15,258 bases of DNA from MGIIb-O2 sp964003245. Its GTDB lineage: Archaea > Thermoplasmatota > Poseidoniia > Poseidoniales > Thalassarchaeaceae. This document shows, piece after piece, positions 13,300-15,258 of this stretch; position 1 is the first letter of the stretch, and every line of letters starts with the position of its first letter. The position numbers were made by a program, and so were the translations under genes. The stretch lies in contig CAXFIU010000032.1 in NCBI GenBank assembly GCA_964003245.1, forward strand, positions 1-15,258. Direction: 5' to 3'. The notes under the pieces are model-generated. The model did not search any database. It saw nothing but the letters and a program-made list of their open reading frames with translations, and was not told where the DNA came from.

Positions 13300-14955
13300 A
13301 TGGTTCGAGAGCTGGTAAGGCTAGAAGAGATACACCGAACCTTTGGCCCGTTGACAATTTTAGAAGGAGTCAACCTCCGAATTGACGAGGGCGACCGGAT
13401 AGGAGTTGTTGGCCATAATGGAGCAGGTAAGACTACACTACTGAGAACTATTTCTAATCAGGATCAGGATATGGGCGACATCACTTTTGCTCCAGGATTA
13501 CGCTTGGCATTTCTAACTCAAATTAGAGATTTAGATGAAAATGCAACTTTGGGTGCCGAACTAAATCGACGAGGACGCCAGTTTCAAGAACTTGTAGATG
13601 AGATCACAGATATAGAAGCACAAATGGCACTCTCATCTTTTTACGAAGGTGACTGGCAACCTACTATGGAAAGATATCAAGAGTTACAAGCATTGATGGC
13701 GCGTTCAGGTGGAGGGGATGTTGCAGGACATGCCCAAGAGATTTTGAAAGCTTTAGATTTAGCTCATCACCCTATGGAAACGAAACTTTCTTCTCTTTCC
13801 GGTGGTGAAAAAGCCAAAGTCGCACTTGCTAGACAATTGGTTGGTTTGAAAGAAATAGATTTGTTATTTCTAGACGAGCCAACAAATCATCTAGATTTAC
13901 AAACACTTGATTGGCTAGAAAATTTTCTTTTAAGTTTCCAAGGAGCATTATTGGTGGTAAGTCACGATAGATATTTCCTTGATAGAGTATGTAACAATAT
14001 CGTTGAGATTCAGGATGCACACTCAAAAGGTTATCCTGGAAATTATACTTCTTATCTTAAACAGAAGGAATTGTTCCTTCAAACCTTAGAAGATAGAATT
14101 GACAAGACACAGAAAGAATTGAAGAGATTAAAGGGTGCTATGAGGTCAATGAAAAGCAATAACAAATACGACAAATCAATTTCACAGAAACATTTCATGA
14201 TAATGCGTTCAGAGCGCGAATTAAAATGGTTGAAATCGATAAAACCAAGGCAGAGAAGAATGCTTAATTTCTCTCTGCAGGCAACAGAAAAATCTAGTCT
14301 TGAAGTATTAGATTTTCACAAAGCTCATTTGAGTTTTGAGGGTATGAAAAGACCAATTCTTCATGGACTTGATGTTGGAGTTAGGCGTGGCCAAAAAATA
14401 GGTATTGTAGGCCCAAATGGTGCAGGGAAAACTAGTATTTTGAGGACAATTATTGGTGAGTTAAAATTAGATTCAGGACAAATAGATGTCCGACCAGGAG
14501 TACAAATAGGTTATTTTCATCAAGATCATCGTTCTCTTGATTTTGAGAAAACACCTATAGAACAGATTCAGCAATTAAAACCTCGAATGGAATATAAGAA
14601 TATCAGAGCTATGCTTGGACAATTCCAATTTACTAGTGACATGGTAAATACAAAATTGAAAAAATTAAGTGGGGGAGAAAGAGCAAGGATTGCTATGCTA
14701 AAACTTCTTCTCGAAGAAAATAACATGTTACTATTGGACGAACCCACAAATCATCTTGATACAGACGCCAAAGAAGCTTTGGAATATGCTCTAGAAGAAT
14801 ATGATGGAGGAATAATTACCGTCAGTCACGATAGATGGTTTTTAGATAAAATATGCGATACTATTTGGGAACTTCCTGGAGACGGAAGTCTATGGGTGTG
14901 GCCAGGTAATTATTCAGAATATATCAAACGTAAAGAAAGTATGAAAAACAAATAA
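13300..14955 (+). CDS. ABC-F family ATPase (ribosome-associated translation factor type)
   Basis: A 551-residue soluble protein with two ABC ATPase domains and no membrane segment, the ABC-F layout (EttA/Uup/Gcn20-like). Domain 1 has Walker A GHNGAGKT (38-45), signature LSGGE (166-170), Walker B LLFLDEP with catalytic E193, and H-loop SHDR (221-224). Domain 2 has Walker A GPNGAGKT (371-378), LSGGE (456-460), LLLLDEP with E481, and SHDR (509-512). Between them, residues about 252-325 form the basic helical linker that in ABC-F proteins reaches the ribosomal P-site tRNA. All ATPase residues are intact. Which subfamily it belongs to, and whether it acts in general translation or antibiotic protection, cannot be decided. 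The ATG at 13300 follows a possible GGAG. Confidence 0.93.
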   Translation: MVRELVRLEEIHRTFGPLTILEGVNLRIDEGDRIGVVGHNGAGKTTLLRTISNQDQDMGDITFAPGLRLAFLTQIRDLDENATLGAELNRRGRQFQELVDEITDIEAQMALSSFYEGDWQPTMERYQELQALMARSGGGDVAGHAQEILKALDLAHHPMETKLSSLSGGEKAKVALARQLVGLKEIDLLFLDEPTNHLDLQTLDWLENFLLSFQGALLVVSHDRYFLDRVCNNIVEIQDAHSKGYPGNYTSYLKQKELFLQTLEDRIDKTQKELKRLKGAMRSMKSNNKYDKSISQKHFMIMRSERELKWLKSIKPRQRRMLNFSLQATEKSSLEVLDFHKAHLSFEGMKRPILHGLDVGVRRGQKIGIVGPNGAGKTSILRTIIGELKLDSGQIDVRPGVQIGYFHQDHRSLDFEKTPIEQIQQLKPRMEYKNIRAMLGQFQFTSDMVNTKLKKLSGGERARIAMLKLLLEENNMLLLDEPTNHLDTDAKEALEYALEEYDGGIITVSHDRWFLDKICDTIWELPGDGSLWVWPGNYSEYIKRKESMKNK

Positions 14956-15029
14956 AAACTGATACTCAGTAGATATTTTTGGACCTGTCCGGTCACCTTA
15001 CTATCTATGTAAACCTCTCTCGAAGAAAC

Positions 15030-15258
15030 ATGGTTCGTAGTTCCGCCATAATGAAAGATAATAAATTACCAATAATTAACAATATAGAAAATAGGCATAA
15101 ATCTAGACTATCTATTGCCCTGACTTTGATCATGATTTTTTCTGTGATGGCCCCTAGTTTATCGCCGTCATTCGATAATTTAGATAAAGAGCAAGAAATA
15201 CAGTATACTGCAAATGGGACACTTGATGACACATCAACATCTACTCTACTTTCCAATC
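15030..15258 (+). CDS. N-terminus of a secreted or membrane-anchored protein, cut by right edge
   Basis: An open frame runs from the ATG at 15030-15032 to the window edge without a stop (76 residues visible). After a basic N-region (about residues 9-26, ending NRHKSR) comes a hydrophobic segment LSIALTLIMIFSVMAPSLSP (27-46), like a Sec signal peptide or anchor. An acidic, Thr/Ser-rich stretch follows (FDNLDKEQEI, GTLDDTSTST), typical of archaeal surface proteins. No domain can be named. It is chosen over the opposite-strand frame across the same bases because that frame has no family features. The 74-nt spacer after the ABC-F gene holds a short CTGA/TCAG hairpin followed by ATATTTTT (about 14958-14982), a possible terminator. 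ACTATCTATG (15000-15009) is a weak TATA candidate. Confidence 0.65.
   Translation, partial: MVRSSAIMKDNKLPIINNIENRHKSRLSIALTLIMIFSVMAPSLSPSFDNLDKEQEIQYTANGTLDDTSTSTLLSN

Noticed and set aside
13297..15040. Shared 11-mer AACATGGTTCG at the starts of the ABC-F gene and the right-edge gene
   Set aside because: Only 11 bases, centred on the start codon with common codons; most likely chance.
15005..15256. Minus-strand open frame of 83 residues at the right edge
   Set aside because: It overlaps the plus-strand frame that has a clear signal-peptide-like start; the minus frame shows no family features.
1..15258. CRISPR array, insertion sequence or prophage
   Set aside because: No regularly spaced direct repeats, transposase, integrase or terminal inverted repeats were seen.

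Overview
The window most resembles a low-GC, streamlined marine euryarchaeon of the Thermoplasmatota, for example Marine Group II/III (Poseidoniales-like); that placement is inference. Archaeal signatures are a phosphopantothenate synthetase (4-phosphopantoate--beta-alanine ligase), the KEOPS subunit Pcc1, a THEP1-type NTPase, an archaeal-style tRNA-Cys and TATA-box promoters with little Shine-Dalgarno use. These sit among bacterial-type genes (MetK, RNase HI, GcvH) and a eukaryote-like prostaglandin-E-synthase-2/GST protein, a mixture typical of these marine archaea.

Layout. The left edge (1-460, minus) is the N-terminal part of a class I/II aminotransferase, followed by tRNA-Cys (551-624, plus), a GNAT acetyltransferase (minus) and a four-helix membrane protein (plus). 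A minus-strand run from 3530 down to 1570 carries a THEP1-like NTPase, a two-helix membrane protein, GcvH and RNase HI, apparently as one transcription unit. Next, also on the minus strand, is a two-gene module (6342 down to 3680): a coiled-coil/winged-helix protein and a 650-670-residue Eco57I/type-IIG-like DNA methyltransferase homologue whose catalytic motif is RPPW instead of (N/D/S)PP(Y/F/W). Divergent from it is an isopropylmalate/isocitrate dehydrogenase-family enzyme (plus). A cofactor operon (nadC, then phosphopantothenate synthetase, minus) and pcc1 (minus) follow; pcc1 is divergent from hflX (plus). The right part has the PGES2/GST-like protein (minus) divergent from metK (plus), an ABC-F ATPase (plus), and the start of a secreted or membrane-anchored protein that leaves the right edge.

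The genes are mostly housekeeping: translation and tRNA (tRNA-Cys, Pcc1, HflX, ABC-F), cofactors (NAD, CoA, SAM, lipoyl carrier) and amino-acid metabolism. The genome is tightly packed. Three convergent gene pairs have stop codons 0-1 nt apart, and no stretch longer than about 150 nt lacks a gene.

Best candidates for something new are (i) the methyltransferase-like protein with an altered catalytic tetrad plus its coiled-coil/winged-helix partner, (ii) a tRNA-Cys that has lost both members of the conserved G18-U55 elbow pair, and (iii) a compact gcvH leader that can form two mutually exclusive hairpins next to the start codon. No CRISPR array, insertion sequence or complete restriction-modification system is seen.
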